Source: Rickettsia hoogstraalii (GTDB taxonomy: Bacteria > Pseudomonadota > Alphaproteobacteria > Rickettsiales > Rickettsiaceae). From it: a stretch of DNA of 64,000 nucleotides. A model generated the notes under the pieces. That model saw only the letters and a list, made by a program, of their open reading frames with translations, ran no database searches and was not told where the DNA came from. Location: assembly GCF_000825685.1 (NCBI RefSeq), contig NZ_CCXM01000001.1, positions 1,015,828 through 1,079,827 of the forward strand, in the 5' to 3' direction. Of the stretch, positions 24,388 to 33,586 are shown piece after piece. Made by a program: the position numbers and the translations under genes. Position 1 is the first letter of the stretch; each line of letters begins with the position of its first letter.

Positions 24388-26172
24388 TCACACTATCAAT
24401 CCTTTAACTTGGGAGTTCCATAATTTTTGATACAGCTTACTATTTTTAAGTAATTCTGTGTGGCTACCGTCATCGATTATACTACCTTTTTCAAAAACTA
24501 AAATCCTATCCATATTGAGTAAAGTAGATAATCTGTGGGCAATAACTATCACGGTTTTATTTTGCATTAAATAATCCATTGACTCTTGAATTAGGCTTTC
24601 CGTCTCGCTATCTAAGCTACTTGTTGCTTCATCAAGAATTAAAATAGGAGCATTTTTTAAGATGGCTCTTGCTATGATAATTCTTTGACGTTGACCGCCG
24701 GATAAATTATTTCCTCGCTCTCCGCACATAGTATCGTAACCGTCCGGTAGATTATCAATAACATCATGAATATGTGCAGATTTTGCTGCTTCTATAACCT
24801 CCTCAAGAGTAGCTTCTTTTTTTCCGTATCTGATATTGTCCAAAATGGTACGATGAAAAAGCACCGGTTCTTGAGGTATAAGGCTAATGACTTTTCTTAA
24901 AGAATCTTGAGTTACGTTTTTAATATTTTGATTATCTATTAAAATCATTCCTTCTTCTATATCATGTAATCTAGTGAGTAAACTAATAAAAGTGGTTTTC
25001 CCTGAACCAGAAAATCCGACTAGCCCTACTTTTTGTTTACTCGGTATTAATACCGATTTATTATAAAATAGATTGTTATTATGATGATAATTAAATGTAA
25101 CATTTCTAAATTCGATAACCCCTTCTTTGATATCTAAAGGAGTAGCATTTTCAATATCCGTTATAATATGCGGTGCCATTAGGGATAAGCCTTGATTAAA
25201 TGCCCCGACCTGCTCGAACATATCACCTATTTCTTGCGTTAAATCCCAAATATCGTCTGCTACATTTATACATAATGTTAGTACTAATACGCAATCACCT
25301 ATGCTTATATATAATTCGCTACGAAGTTTAGATAAATAATAAATCATTATAAAAATCATTATTGAACAAGAAGTTCCAAGAGCATAACGCAATTTGAACA
25401 TAAAGAATTGCATAGTCTGCTCATCAGCCACGGCATTTTCTACCCTTGTTTCTAGATGTTGACGTTCAAATTTATGGGCTGTAAACATTCTAACCGCATT
25501 AATGTTGCTAATTGCATCTACGATACTACCGGCAACAAAAGATTGGCTTCTAGCATAATTTAATGAGTATTTATTGATTTTATCCGAGAAAAGAACACTA
25601 AGTCCTAAAAAAACCGTAATCCATAAAATAAATATCGTAGCAAAAACGTAATGTACGGAATATAAAGCAATTAATGCAAATACGATAATAGCTAGTTTAC
25701 GAAGAATTTTTTCACCGAATATTGAAATAATCATCTCAAACGATCTTGCGGTTTCGGTAATACGATTGCTAATATGTCCGGCTAAATTATCCTGAAAGAA
25801 TTTATGGCTATGATATTGAGTATAATTATAAAGTTCATTTAGTATTTTTCCTTTTATTACGGGCATAGTCTTTAGATACAAATAATCATATGAACGATAT
25901 GCTATATTAATACTCTCCCACCAAAGAGCATAAAATACTGCCCAGTAAATCATGGAAGATAAAAGGTTATTTGCGTTCTCATCACTGAAAGATTCGATTA
26001 GATCAATGATTTTCTGAAGTAATATACTATCAATTGCCGGAATCATACCGAGTAAAATACAGATTACAGTCAATAAAGTAATTTTAACTTTATCGAATTT
26101 TAAAAAATAAATACCTAAGCTAAATGTTGATTTAGATAAAGTAGGGTATTTTATCACGATAATGTACCTCAA
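24388..26172 (-). CDS. ABC exporter (MsbA/multidrug-type half transporter)
   Basis: A 594-residue exporter: about six membrane helices in the first 320 residues, then an ATPase with Walker A 'GFSGSGKT', signature 'LSGGQRQR', Walker B 'ILILDEATSS' and H-loop 'IAHRLS'. The substrate (lipid, peptide or drug) cannot be read from sequence. It is a paralogue of the exporter at 6483-8249 and especially of the broken gene at 37990-39724, with which it shares 'YNYTQYHSHKFFQDNLAGHISNR'-like wording around the second cytoplasmic loop. Likely a monocistronic gene. Confidence 0.87.
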   Translation of the reverse strand: MRYIIVIKYPTLSKSTFSLGIYFLKFDKVKITLLTVICILLGMIPAIDSILLQKIIDLIESFSDENANNLLSSMIYWAVFYALWWESINIAYRSYDYLYLKTMPVIKGKILNELYNYTQYHSHKFFQDNLAGHISNRITETARSFEMIISIFGEKILRKLAIIVFALIALYSVHYVFATIFILWITVFLGLSVLFSDKINKYSLNYARSQSFVAGSIVDAISNINAVRMFTAHKFERQHLETRVENAVADEQTMQFFMFKLRYALGTSCSIMIFIMIYYLSKLRSELYISIGDCVLVLTLCINVADDIWDLTQEIGDMFEQVGAFNQGLSLMAPHIITDIENATPLDIKEGVIEFRNVTFNYHHNNNLFYNKSVLIPSKQKVGLVGFSGSGKTTFISLLTRLHDIEEGMILIDNQNIKNVTQDSLRKVISLIPQEPVLFHRTILDNIRYGKKEATLEEVIEAAKSAHIHDVIDNLPDGYDTMCGERGNNLSGGQRQRIIIARAILKNAPILILDEATSSLDSETESLIQESMDYLMQNKTVIVIAHRLSTLLNMDRILVFEKGSIIDDGSHTELLKNSKLYQKLWNSQVKGLIV

Positions 26173-26340
26173 TTTTAAAATAATATATTAATTCGTGTTA
26201 TTTCAGAGCATATTTTAATTTAATTGATTTTGCAAAAATATACCTAAAAATTTAAATCTATGGAAAAATAATAAACAAGCCTTGCTTTTTACCCTAAATA
26301 ATGCTACAAAATTCAGAAAATAACTTCAAAATCATTAGAA

Positions 26341-26613
26341 ATGCAAGAAAAAGAATTATCTAATAATTTTTTAGAAGAACAAGAAAAGTCTAAGGAAGAC
26401 GATTCTCCGTTCTTTGATGTAAAATATATTTGTCAAGCAAGTTTATTAATTATGGATTCTATCCGAAAAGGGTATGATGTAACTCAATTGCCCAATGGTG
26501 ATATTAATGTTACAGAAGTAAGAATAGTAAATGTTCATTATAATTGGAACTCCGAAAAAGGAAAATTTGTTAAAACTAATCAGATAGAATTTAATAATAG
26601 CAAAGGTGGATGA
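26341..26613 (+). CDS. Small hypothetical protein, Rickettsia family (possibly DUF2671)
   Basis: A 90-residue acidic soluble protein beginning MQEKELSNNFLEEQEKSKED, then a compact region 'FFDVKYICQASLLIMDSIRKGYDV' and 'NGDINVTEVRIVNVHYNW'. No signal peptide or membrane segment. It resembles a short Rickettsia-restricted family, an impression from memory. Coding is supported by the uninterrupted frame and plain codon use. It lies upstream of cydA, separated by repeat A copy 5. Confidence 0.6.
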   Translation: MQEKELSNNFLEEQEKSKEDDSPFFDVKYICQASLLIMDSIRKGYDVTQLPNGDINVTEVRIVNVHYNWNSEKGKFVKTNQIEFNNSKGG

Positions 26614-26696
26614 TTAAATCAAATATTGTATTGATGTTATTGTGTACTTCAGTTTTTTCGTCATTGCAAGCGGGCATTGCCCGTGTGATACCAAAT

Positions 26697-26789
26697 CGTC
26701 ATTGCGAGCAGCCGTAGGCTGCGTGGCAATCTCATTGAATAATAAGAAACTCCTGAGATTCAAAATTTTCAATTTTTTCTCGCAATGAC
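26697..26789. repeat. Palindromic repeat A, copy 5
   Basis: CGTCATTGCGAGC ... CTCGCAATGACG with the inner arms CAATCTCA / CTGAGATT. A stray left arm (CGTCATTGCAAGC) lies just before it at 26660. It ends about 27 bases before the cydA start. Confidence 0.8.
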
Positions 26790-26816
26790 GTTGAATCTTA
26801 AAACAGCAGCTTAAAT

Positions 26817-28187
26817 ATGGAATTTGATCAAGTATTATTATCGAGGATTCAGTTTGCTTTTACCATAAGTTTTCATATAATATTTCCTGCTTTTACTATA
26901 GGGCTTGCAAGCTTTCTAGCGGTAATTGAAGGGTTATGGTTAAAAACAAAAAAGCCGGTTTATCAAGAAATATACAAATTTTGGGTGAAGATTTTTGCCG
27001 TTACTTTCGGTATGGGAGTAGTTTCGGGCGTTGTAATGTCTTATCAATTCGGTACTAACTGGTCGAATTTTTCAGATAAGGTTGGAAATGTCCTCGGTCC
27101 GCTTCTCGGTTTTGAAGTATTTACTGCCTTTTTCCTGGAATCTTCTTTTTTAGGTATAATGTTATTCGGATTTAATAAAGTCAGTAAAAAAGTACATTTT
27201 ATTTCTACGTTAATAGTTGCTGTTGGTACTGTAATCTCAGCTTTTTGGATACTTGCAGCTAGTAGCTGGATGCATACGCCTGCTGGTTTTGAACTGCGAG
27301 GCGATGGGTTCTTTTTCCCTTTAAATTGGCTAGAAATTATCTTTAACCCTTCTTTCCCATATCGCTTTTTCCATATGATTACGGCGGCTTATTTAACTAC
27401 TTCTTTTGTTATCGGTGGTGTAGCTAGCTTTTATTTACTAAATAATCGTTATAAAGAGCATGCTAAAATTATGCTTTTTATGGCGGTGTTAATGGCGTTA
27501 ATCGTTGCACCTATTCAAATATTTATCGGTGATTTGCATGGTTTAAATACTCTTAAATATCAGCCGGTTAAAGTTTCGGCTATGGAAGGTATTTGGAATA
27601 CGGAAAAAGGAGCAGCTTTTAATCTTATCGGCTTTCCTGATGGGGAAGAAGAAAAAACAAAATATGCTGTAGAAATACCTTATGCTAGTAGTTTAATTTT
27701 AACGCATAGCTTAGACGGTGAAGTGAAAGGATTAAAAGAATGGACAAAAGAAGAGCGTCCGCCGGTTGCAGTAGTATTTTTTAGCTTCCGTATTATGATA
27801 GGAATCGGTTTCTTAATGGTATTTACAGGTATTGCTGGGTTATATCTTTACTTGAAGAAAAGATTATATACTACGCATTGGTTTCAATATTGGTATATAT
27901 TAATGTCACCTTCAGGTTTTATTGCAGTACTTGCTGGTTGGTTTGTAACCGAGGTAGGTAGACAACCTTATATAGTATATAATATTTTAAAAACCGTAGA
28001 TACGGTATCACCGGTACTCGGCAAATATGTATTTATTTCTCTAATTGCTTTTGTAGTAGTATATGTAATCATTTTCGGAGCGGGTATATATTATATAATG
28101 CATTTAATAAAGAAAGGTATAGAAGCGATAGATAATAAAGAAACGTACGGAGAGATTGGTTTGAATAACCCATTATTAGAAAAGTAA
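26817..28187 (+). CDS. cydA: Cytochrome bd-type quinol oxidase subunit I
   Basis: A 456-residue membrane protein with about nine helices. Heme ligand H20 ('TISFHIIFPAF') matches the high-spin heme ligand, 'YRFFHMITAAY' carries the low-spin heme histidine, and 'GWFVTEVGRQPY' is the family GRQP segment. It is shorter than E. coli CydA (522) because the Q-loop extension is absent, typical of the short-loop or cyanide-insensitive type. It oxidises quinol and reduces oxygen with high affinity. Its partner cydB lies 700 bases downstream behind an opposite-strand toxin-antitoxin pair. Confidence 0.95.
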   Translation: MEFDQVLLSRIQFAFTISFHIIFPAFTIGLASFLAVIEGLWLKTKKPVYQEIYKFWVKIFAVTFGMGVVSGVVMSYQFGTNWSNFSDKVGNVLGPLLGFEVFTAFFLESSFLGIMLFGFNKVSKKVHFISTLIVAVGTVISAFWILAASSWMHTPAGFELRGDGFFFPLNWLEIIFNPSFPYRFFHMITAAYLTTSFVIGGVASFYLLNNRYKEHAKIMLFMAVLMALIVAPIQIFIGDLHGLNTLKYQPVKVSAMEGIWNTEKGAAFNLIGFPDGEEEKTKYAVEIPYASSLILTHSLDGEVKGLKEWTKEERPPVAVVFFSFRIMIGIGFLMVFTGIAGLYLYLKKRLYTTHWFQYWYILMSPSGFIAVLAGWFVTEVGRQPYIVYNILKTVDTVSPVLGKYVFISLIAFVVVYVIIFGAGIYYIMHLIKKGIEAIDNKETYGEIGLNNPLLEK

Positions 28188-28195
28188 AATAGTTT

Positions 28196-28465
28196 TTACT
28201 TAAATAAATCAGAATGAGTGCCTGTGTGTTCAAAAATTATACATTCATTATCAATTTTATAGATTAGTAACCAATTGGGTTCTATGTGACATTCTCTCCG
28301 ACCTATAAAATTTCCGATTAGTTGATGATCTCGATATTTGATAGGTAAAGCTGTTTTATTAACTAATAATTCTATAAGCATTTTTAGTTTATTTAGGTCT
28401 TTGCCTCGCTTAATTGCTAGTTTTATATCTTTTTCAAAAGATTTAGTATACATAGGTCTAAACAC
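28196..28465 (-). CDS. YafQ-family toxin (type II mRNA interferase)
   Basis: An 89-residue RelE-superfamily protein closely patterned on E. coli YafQ. Aligning the two from memory, residues corresponding to YafQ H50, H63, W68, H87 and F91 are kept (H47, H60, W65, H84, F88), but D67 is N64 ('EPNW') and R83 is H80 ('FEHTGTH'). Both changed positions are reported as important for cleavage, so activity may be weakened. It lies 3 bases after its antitoxin and ends only 8 bases from the cydA stop, tail to tail. Confidence 0.87.
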   Translation of the reverse strand: MFRPMYTKSFEKDIKLAIKRGKDLNKLKMLIELLVNKTALPIKYRDHQLIGNFIGRRECHIEPNWLLIYKIDNECIIFEHTGTHSDLFK

Positions 28466-28468
28466 AAC

Positions 28469-28729
28469 TTAAATACCAAGTTTTTTAAACATTTCCTTTG
28501 TGTTATTAGAGGCAATTAGTCCGATTTTATTATCAGTTGATTCAAATGTTTTTAGAGTAACGGCATTGGGAATTTTTATTGTAGTAGGCCATTTATGTTC
28601 GCGTGCTACGTACTTATATAGCATAGTAACCGCTTGTGTAGGAGTGATGCCAAGCTCATCAAGCACGTTTTCTGCTTCTTCTTTTAATTCCGGTTCAACT
28701 CGTGCTCTTATGAAAGCTGATTTAGTCAT
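28469..28729 (-). CDS. DinJ/RelB-type antitoxin
   Basis: An 86-residue antitoxin with an N-terminal ribbon-helix-helix region ('KSAFIRARVEPELKEEAENVLDELGITPTQAVTMLYK') typical of DinJ/RelB, and a C-terminal tail that would wrap the toxin. It presumably binds and autoregulates its own promoter, which would lie at 28730-28850 between it and cydB. Together with the YafQ-like gene it forms a complete module inserted between cydA and cydB. Confidence 0.88.
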   Translation of the reverse strand: MTKSAFIRARVEPELKEEAENVLDELGITPTQAVTMLYKYVAREHKWPTTIKIPNAVTLKTFESTDNKIGLIASNNTKEMFKKLGI

Positions 28730-28889
28730 ACAATTACTTGAAATTTAACAATGATTACTACTATATTAGTAGCACAAATGAGATACATTAAGCAAGAATA
28801 TTTGTAACCTTATATAAAAGAACTCTACAAAAAGAAGAAAAAAATGTATATACTAATATCGTAAATGATATAATTTAAAGAAAAACCTA

Positions 28890-29909
28890 ATGTTAAACTT
28901 TGCACCTTATATAGATTTACCGCTTGTTTGGGGTGGTCTTATAGCTACTGCTATTTGTTTATATGTTTTATTAGACGGTTTTGATTTAGGAGTAGGAATC
29001 TTATTTCCGTTTGCACCTACCGATGATTGCCGTCATAAAATGATCAATTCTATTGCTCCTTTTTGGGACGGTAACGAAACTTGGTTAGTACTTGGCGGCG
29101 GTGGTTTATTTGCCGCTTTCCCGCTGGCATATTCGCTATTAATGCCGGCCTTATATATTCCTATTATATTAATGTTACTTGGTCTAATATTTCGTGGTGT
29201 AGCTTTTGAATTCCGTTTTAAGGCTCATATAGGTCATCGTTATATTTGGGACTATGCTTTTCATTTCGGTTCTATGCTTGCTGTTTTTTGTCAAGGTTTA
29301 ATGCTTAGTACGTTTGTCCAAGGAATAGAGATAGAAGGACGAGAATTTGCAGGAGGGAGCTTTGATTTTCTTACTCCCTTCTCCGTTATGACGGGGATAG
29401 CATTAATATTCGGTTATGCACTCTTGGGTGCTACTTGGCTTATTCTGAAAACAGAAAAGAAAACACAAGATTGGGCTTATAAATCTGCTTTATATATTTT
29501 ATTTTACGTTGCACTTTTTATGGGACTTGTAAGCTTATGGGTTCCTTTCTTAAATAACCACATAAATCATCGTTGGTTTAGTGTACCTAATATTTACTAT
29601 TTATCGATTGTACCTATTGTAACTGCTTTAATATTTATTAAGTTAATTAAAGCCGTTAAGCAAAAAAAAGAAGTAAAGCCGTTTATTTATACGATCTTGT
29701 TATTTTTATTAGGATATTTAGGGCTTGCGATAAGTATATGGCCATATATCGTTCCTTATAAAGTTACGCTCGAAACCGCAGCAGCAGCACCGGAGTCACA
29801 GTCTTTACTGTTGATAGGGGCTGGGATATTCCTACCTGTCATACTTGGCTATACTTTCTATTGTTATTATATATTCCGTGGCAAATCATCTCATCATCCG
29901 ATATATTAA
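28890..29909 (+). CDS. cydB: Cytochrome bd-type quinol oxidase subunit II
   Basis: A 339-residue membrane protein with about eight helices and the family blocks 'YVLLDGFDLGVGILFPF', 'PFWDGNETWLVLGGGGLFAAFP' and 'RGVAFEFRFKA'. It forms the oxidase with CydA. Because cydA and cydB are separated by about 700 bases and a module on the other strand, either a long cydAB transcript runs antisense through that module or cydB has its own promoter at 28750-28889. Confidence 0.95.
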   Translation: MLNFAPYIDLPLVWGGLIATAICLYVLLDGFDLGVGILFPFAPTDDCRHKMINSIAPFWDGNETWLVLGGGGLFAAFPLAYSLLMPALYIPIILMLLGLIFRGVAFEFRFKAHIGHRYIWDYAFHFGSMLAVFCQGLMLSTFVQGIEIEGREFAGGSFDFLTPFSVMTGIALIFGYALLGATWLILKTEKKTQDWAYKSALYILFYVALFMGLVSLWVPFLNNHINHRWFSVPNIYYLSIVPIVTALIFIKLIKAVKQKKEVKPFIYTILLFLLGYLGLAISIWPYIVPYKVTLETAAAAPESQSLLLIGAGIFLPVILGYTFYCYYIFRGKSSHHPIY

Positions 29910-30027
29910 AAAAATAACCTCTTGTCTAAAAGGGTGGCAATGGTTTATTATTCTATGGCTCAGCGGATTATTATCCACGCTACTTTTAACTTATGTAGTT
30001 AAGTTGGTGTTTAGGATGATAGGGTAA
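29878..30027 (+). CDS. Small single-membrane-helix protein (DUF2474/CydX-like)
   Basis: About 49 residues from an in-frame GTG inside the cydB end; a TTG at 29845 is an alternative. After a basic stretch (IKKITSCLKGWQ) there is one helix 'WFIILWLSGLLSTLLLTYVVKLV'. A short W-rich single-helix protein immediately after cydB matches the DUF2474 proteins that accompany short-loop bd oxidases and resemble CydX. Start uncertain; the product is likely a third oxidase subunit (inference). Confidence 0.62.
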   Translation: MANHLIIRYIKKITSCLKGWQWFIILWLSGLLSTLLLTYVVKLVFRMIG

Positions 30028-30041
30028 AAAAGTAATTAAAA

Positions 30042-30134
30042 TTGTCATTGCGAGCGAACAAAGAGAGCGTGGCAATCTCAGAATTTTGACCTGAGATTGC
30101 TTCGTCAAAATTTTCAATTTTTCCTCGCAATGAC
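30042..30134. repeat. Palindromic repeat A, copy 6
   Basis: GTCATTGCGAGCG ... CCTCGCAATGACA with inner CAATCTCAG / TGAGATTGC, between the small cyd protein and the glycosyltransferase gene; it ends 15 bases before the latter's ATG. Confidence 0.8.
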
Positions 30135-30148
30135 ATATTATAAAATAT

Positions 30149-31039
30149 ATGGAAAAAATCTCAGCATTTATTATTACCAAAAATGAAGTTGCAAGAATAG
30201 CACGAGCTATAAATAGCGTAAAAAATATTGTCGATGAAGTTATAGTAGTCGATAGCGAAAGCACAGATGATACGGTTAATATAGCTGAAAAATTAGGAGC
30301 AAAGGTAATAGTAAAGCCGTGGCTTGGCTATGTAGGGCAGAAATCTTTTGCCGAAAGCCTTTGCGTAAATGATTGGATTCTTAATATTGATGCCGATGAG
30401 GAGTTGTCTAAAGAGTTACAAGACGAAATAAAGTATATTTTTGCCTTTCATAATCAAAATCGTTATTTGGTTTATCAAATAAAGCTGTTAATAATGCATC
30501 GTAATGACCAAAAGCCACGAATGTTTGCTCCATTTAATAAATGTACTCGGTTGTATAATAAAAAATTTGCAAGTTTTGCAAATACCGTAAATAGTACTAC
30601 TCATGATTCGGTGGTATTTAACAAAGATGTTGATTTTGCAGGTAAATTTTATCTATTAAACGAAGCTGCTTATCATTATTCCGGTACTTCAATTGAGCAG
30701 TTGGTAACTAAAGCAAATTTTTATTCTAGCGAGCAAGCAAAAGATTTAGTTAAGCAAGGAAAAAAGCTTTCAAATTTTCGTTTAACAACTGAAATGATAT
30801 GGTGGTTTTTTAAGGCGTTTTTTATCAGACGCTATTTTGTATTCGGTTTTGACGGTTTTGTAGATTCAATAATTTTTGCTTTTGCAAGATTTCTAAGGCT
30901 TGCGAAGTTAAGAGAGTCATCGCTTAAATCAAAAAACGTCATTGCGAGCGACTATAGGCATTATTGCATGGATACCAAGTCGTTATTGCGAGGAGCGAAG
31001 CGGCGCGGCAATCCAGAAAATAATATAAAAAAATTCTGA
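30149..31039 (+). CDS. Family 2 glycosyltransferase (KdtX/WaaE-like) with repeat-derived C-terminus
   Basis: A 296-residue GT-A glycosyltransferase: 'ISAFIITKNEVARIARAINSV', the nucleotide-binding 'VIVVDSESTDDT', 'NIDADEEL' containing the metal-binding D-x-D, and an acceptor region ending near 'FGFDGFVDSIIFAFARFLRLAKLRE'. This is the pattern of KdtX/WaaE lipopolysaccharide-core glucosyltransferases. From about residue 263 the sequence is translated repeat A (copy 7), so the last 34 residues are not native. Catalytic parts are complete, so function is probably retained. Confidence 0.85.
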   Translation: MEKISAFIITKNEVARIARAINSVKNIVDEVIVVDSESTDDTVNIAEKLGAKVIVKPWLGYVGQKSFAESLCVNDWILNIDADEELSKELQDEIKYIFAFHNQNRYLVYQIKLLIMHRNDQKPRMFAPFNKCTRLYNKKFASFANTVNSTTHDSVVFNKDVDFAGKFYLLNEAAYHYSGTSIEQLVTKANFYSSEQAKDLVKQGKKLSNFRLTTEMIWWFFKAFFIRRYFVFGFDGFVDSIIFAFARFLRLAKLRESSLKSKNVIASDYRHYCMDTKSLLRGAKRRGNPENNIKKF

Positions 31040-31104
31040 TTTACAGAATTTTTAACTGGATTGCTTCGCCTTGATTACTATGTAATTCTTCTTAGCTCAG
31101 ACGG
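30937..31104. repeat. Palindromic repeat A, copy 7 (composite)
   Basis: Starts inside the glycosyltransferase coding region with CGTCATTGCGAGCG, repeats the left arm as CGTTATTGCGAGG at about 30982, has inner CAATCCAG / CTGGATTG arms, and decays on the right (TTCTTCTTAGCTCAGACGG). It is followed by GGTCCACGCAACAACGCC and a B-type right end CGCGGGAATGACA near 31130. Confidence 0.75.
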
Positions 31105-31165
31105 AAAACCGGTCCACGCAACAACGCCTCGCGGGAATGACAATTTAGAAAGTAAAAAATAAATT

Positions 31166-32404
31166 ATGAAAGAAAATTTTAACGTTAATAAATTAAAAAA
31201 CGGCTTGACAATTTTAACCTATAATATGCCTTATGTTAATTCGGTAGCAATAAATTTAATTGTTAAAGTCGGAAGCCGTTATGAAAATCCTGAAGAAGAG
31301 GGCATTTCTCATTTTCTTGAGCATATGGCTTTTAAAGGTACAACAACAAGAACGGCAAAACAAATAGCCGAAGAATTTGATGAAATAGGCGGTCATTTTA
31401 ACGCTTATACAGGTCATGAAAAAACAATATATTATGCACGAGTATTATCCGAAAATTGTGATAAAGCACTTAATATACTTGGCGATATAATACAAAATTC
31501 TATCTTTGCTGAAGAAGAGATAGCAAAGGAATATCAGGTAATATTACAGGAAATAGCCCATAGTCAAGATAATCCGGATGATTTAATATATGAGAAGTTT
31601 TATAGCAGTGTTTATAAGGATCAGCCGCTCGGTAAACCGATTCTTGGAACAAGAAAAACATTATCTAGTTTTACTAAAGAGCATTTTTTGAGTTTTATAG
31701 ATAAACATTATAACGCTGGAAATTTGTATTTATCGGTTGCCGGTAATGTTGATCACGATAAAATAGTAAGTAGTGCAGAGCGATTGTTTTCCTCTTTAAA
31801 GCAAGGAGAAAAAAGTAATTTTCTTCCTGCAAAATATATAGGAGGTAATAGCTTTATCAATAAGGATTTGGAGCAGACTACTTTAATCCTTGGTTTTGAA
31901 GGAACGCCTTATATTAACTTAGAAAGGCTTTACCGAACCCAGTTACTTGCTATAATATTCGGAGGTGGTATGTCTTCACGTTTATTTCAGCATATTCGTG
32001 AAAAATTAGGTCTTGCATATGCAGTGGGTAGTTATAATAGTACATATTCTGATAGTGGGGTATTTACTATTTATGCAAGTACCGCACATGATAAATTGGA
32101 GTTATTATACAAAGAGCTTAAAACCGAAATAACCAAGATGACTGAGAAAGTTAATGAAGAAGAGATGATTAGAGCTAAAACGCAACTACGAAGTAATTTG
32201 TTGATGGCACAAGAAAAAGTAGCTTATAAATCAGAAGAAATTGGTAAAAATTATGCAGCTTTCGGTAAATATATTTCTCCTGAAGAGATTATGGAAATTA
32301 TTACGAATATAAAAGCCGATGACATTATTAATACGGCAAATAAAATATTTAGTGGTATTACTACATCGGCAATTATCGGTCCGAATGATCTTCAGGGATT
32401 TTAA
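31166..32404 (+). CDS. M16 zinc protease resembling mitochondrial processing peptidase beta
   Basis: A 412-residue M16B peptidase. The inverted zinc motif is intact: H49-F-L-E52-H53 followed by 'MAFKGT', and the distal glutamate lies in 'EYQVILQEI'. The glycine-rich loop equivalent is '[11 protein letters not shown]'. A rickettsial homologue (RPP) has been described as an MPP-like enzyme. It probably degrades or processes peptides in the cytoplasm or periplasm; no signal peptide is visible. Flanked by repeat A copies on both sides. Confidence 0.92.
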   Translation: MKENFNVNKLKNGLTILTYNMPYVNSVAINLIVKVGSRYENPEEEGISHFLEHMAFKGTTTRTAKQIAEEFDEIGGHFNAYTGHEKTIYYARVLSENCDKALNILGDIIQNSIFAEEEIAKEYQVILQEIAHSQDNPDDLIYEKFYSSVYKDQPLGKPILGTRKTLSSFTKEHFLSFIDKHYNAGNLYLSVAGNVDHDKIVSSAERLFSSLKQGEKSNFLPAKYIGGNSFINKDLEQTTLILGFEGTPYINLERLYRTQLLAIIFGGGMSSRLFQHIREKLGLAYAVGSYNSTYSDSGVFTIYASTAHDKLELLYKELKTEITKMTEKVNEEEMIRAKTQLRSNLLMAQEKVAYKSEEIGKNYAAFGKYISPEEIMEIITNIKADDIINTANKIFSGITTSAIIGPNDLQGF

Positions 32405-32430
32405 TGATATGTTTATGCGGATACCCGAGT

Positions 32431-32526
32431 CGTCATTGCGAGAAGAATTACGTAGTAATCAAGGTGAAGCAATCTCGTGCCAAAGTCCTGAGATTGCCAC
32501 GCTCCTTTTAGTCGCTCGCAATGACG
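32431..32526. repeat. Palindromic repeat A, copy 8
   Basis: CGTCATTGCGAGA ... GCTCGCAATGACG with inner CAATCTCG / TGAGATTGCC in the spacer between the M16 protease and purC. Confidence 0.8.
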
Positions 32527-32567
32527 ATAGCCTATGGCGAGGAAAATGAATTTTGAGAAAATAACAA

Positions 32568-33278
32568 ATGAAAACACAACTTTACAAAGGTTCAAGTAAA
32601 ATTCTATATTCCGCCGAAGAAGATTTTTTACTTATAATGGCCTTTTCCGATAATGTTACCTTAGAAAGCGGTGAAATTATTGAGGTCTCAGGCAAGGGGG
32701 TACTTAATAATAATATTTCTTCCTTTCTAATGGATAAACTGGAAATGAACGGCATTGAGAATCATTTTATTGAAAAAATAAATATGAGGGAGCAATTAAT
32801 TCAATATGTTGAGGTTTTTCCGGTACAAGTAATAATATCATCGGTAGCGTGCGGTAGATTTGTAAAAGAATTCGGTATGGACGAAGGGTATGTATTTGAT
32901 AAACCGATCATTGATTTTAAGGTCCGAAGTCGTGAATTTAAATATCCGATAGTTAATGAGTATCAAATATTAAATTTCGGCTGGTTAACTAGGGATGAAA
33001 TTAAAGCGGTAAAAGAACAAGCTTTGCGTATATATGATTTTCTAAGCGGCTTATTTATCGGTGTCGGGATTCGGCTTGTTGAGTGTAAATTAGAATTTGG
33101 GCGTGTGTTTAACGGTGAAGAATCTATAATTATGTTAACTGATGAAATTAGTCCGGATAATTGTAGGTTATGGCATATTAACAGTAATGAAAAATTGGGA
33201 TTTGAATTGCTTGAAAACGAGCCGAATAAAGCTTTTGAATCATATCAGCTAATAGCTGATCGTTTAAAAGAAAAATAA
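32568..33278 (+). CDS. purC: SAICAR synthetase (PurC) family protein
   Basis: A 236-residue protein colinear with PurC: 'LYKGSSKILYSAEEDFLLIMAFSD', 'GKGVLNNNISSFLMDKLEMNGI', 'HFIEKINMREQL', 'EVFPVQVIISSVACG', 'GIRLVECKLEFGRVFNGE' and the signature 'DEISPDNCRLW'. PurC joins aspartate to CAIR in purine synthesis. The signature aspartate in 'LVDxKLEFG' is a glutamate here. Rickettsiae are not known to have a complete de novo purine pathway, so substrate and role are open. No other purine gene is in the window. Confidence 0.9.
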   Translation: MKTQLYKGSSKILYSAEEDFLLIMAFSDNVTLESGEIIEVSGKGVLNNNISSFLMDKLEMNGIENHFIEKINMREQLIQYVEVFPVQVIISSVACGRFVKEFGMDEGYVFDKPIIDFKVRSREFKYPIVNEYQILNFGWLTRDEIKAVKEQALRIYDFLSGLFIGVGIRLVECKLEFGRVFNGEESIIMLTDEISPDNCRLWHINSNEKLGFELLENEPNKAFESYQLIADRLKEK

Positions 33279-33586
33279 ATATATTTTTAAAGCGATATAT
33301 GCTATTTTGGACTTGAAAAATACTCCGATGTCATACCGGTTTTGTTGCATGGTGTTTCATCGTCATTGCGAGCGGTCATTGTTGTGCGGACACCAAATCG
33401 TCATTGCGAGGAGCCGTAGGCGACGTGGCAATCTCATGAAATAATAACAAATTCCTGAGATTGCTTCGTCAATTGCTACGCAATTTCCTCGCAATGACGG
33501 ATAAACCAATCCACGCAACAATGACGATTTGGTATCCACACAAGGATAACATTTTTGATTTTTAATAATTTTTTACAGTAAAAAAG
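33279..33586. repeat. Spacer with repeat A copy 9
   Basis: A stray left arm at 33360 (CGTCATTGCGAGC) precedes a complete element at 33399-33499 (CGTCATTGCGAGG ... CCTCGCAATGACG, inner CAATCTCA / TGAGATTG). The linker TCCACGCAACAATG follows. The rest is AT-rich and holds the promoter region of the next gene. Confidence 0.75.

Noticed and set aside
29986..30264. Minus-strand frame over repeat A copy 6 and the glycosyltransferase start
   Set aside because: It is a shadow of the repeat and of a well-supported plus-strand gene.
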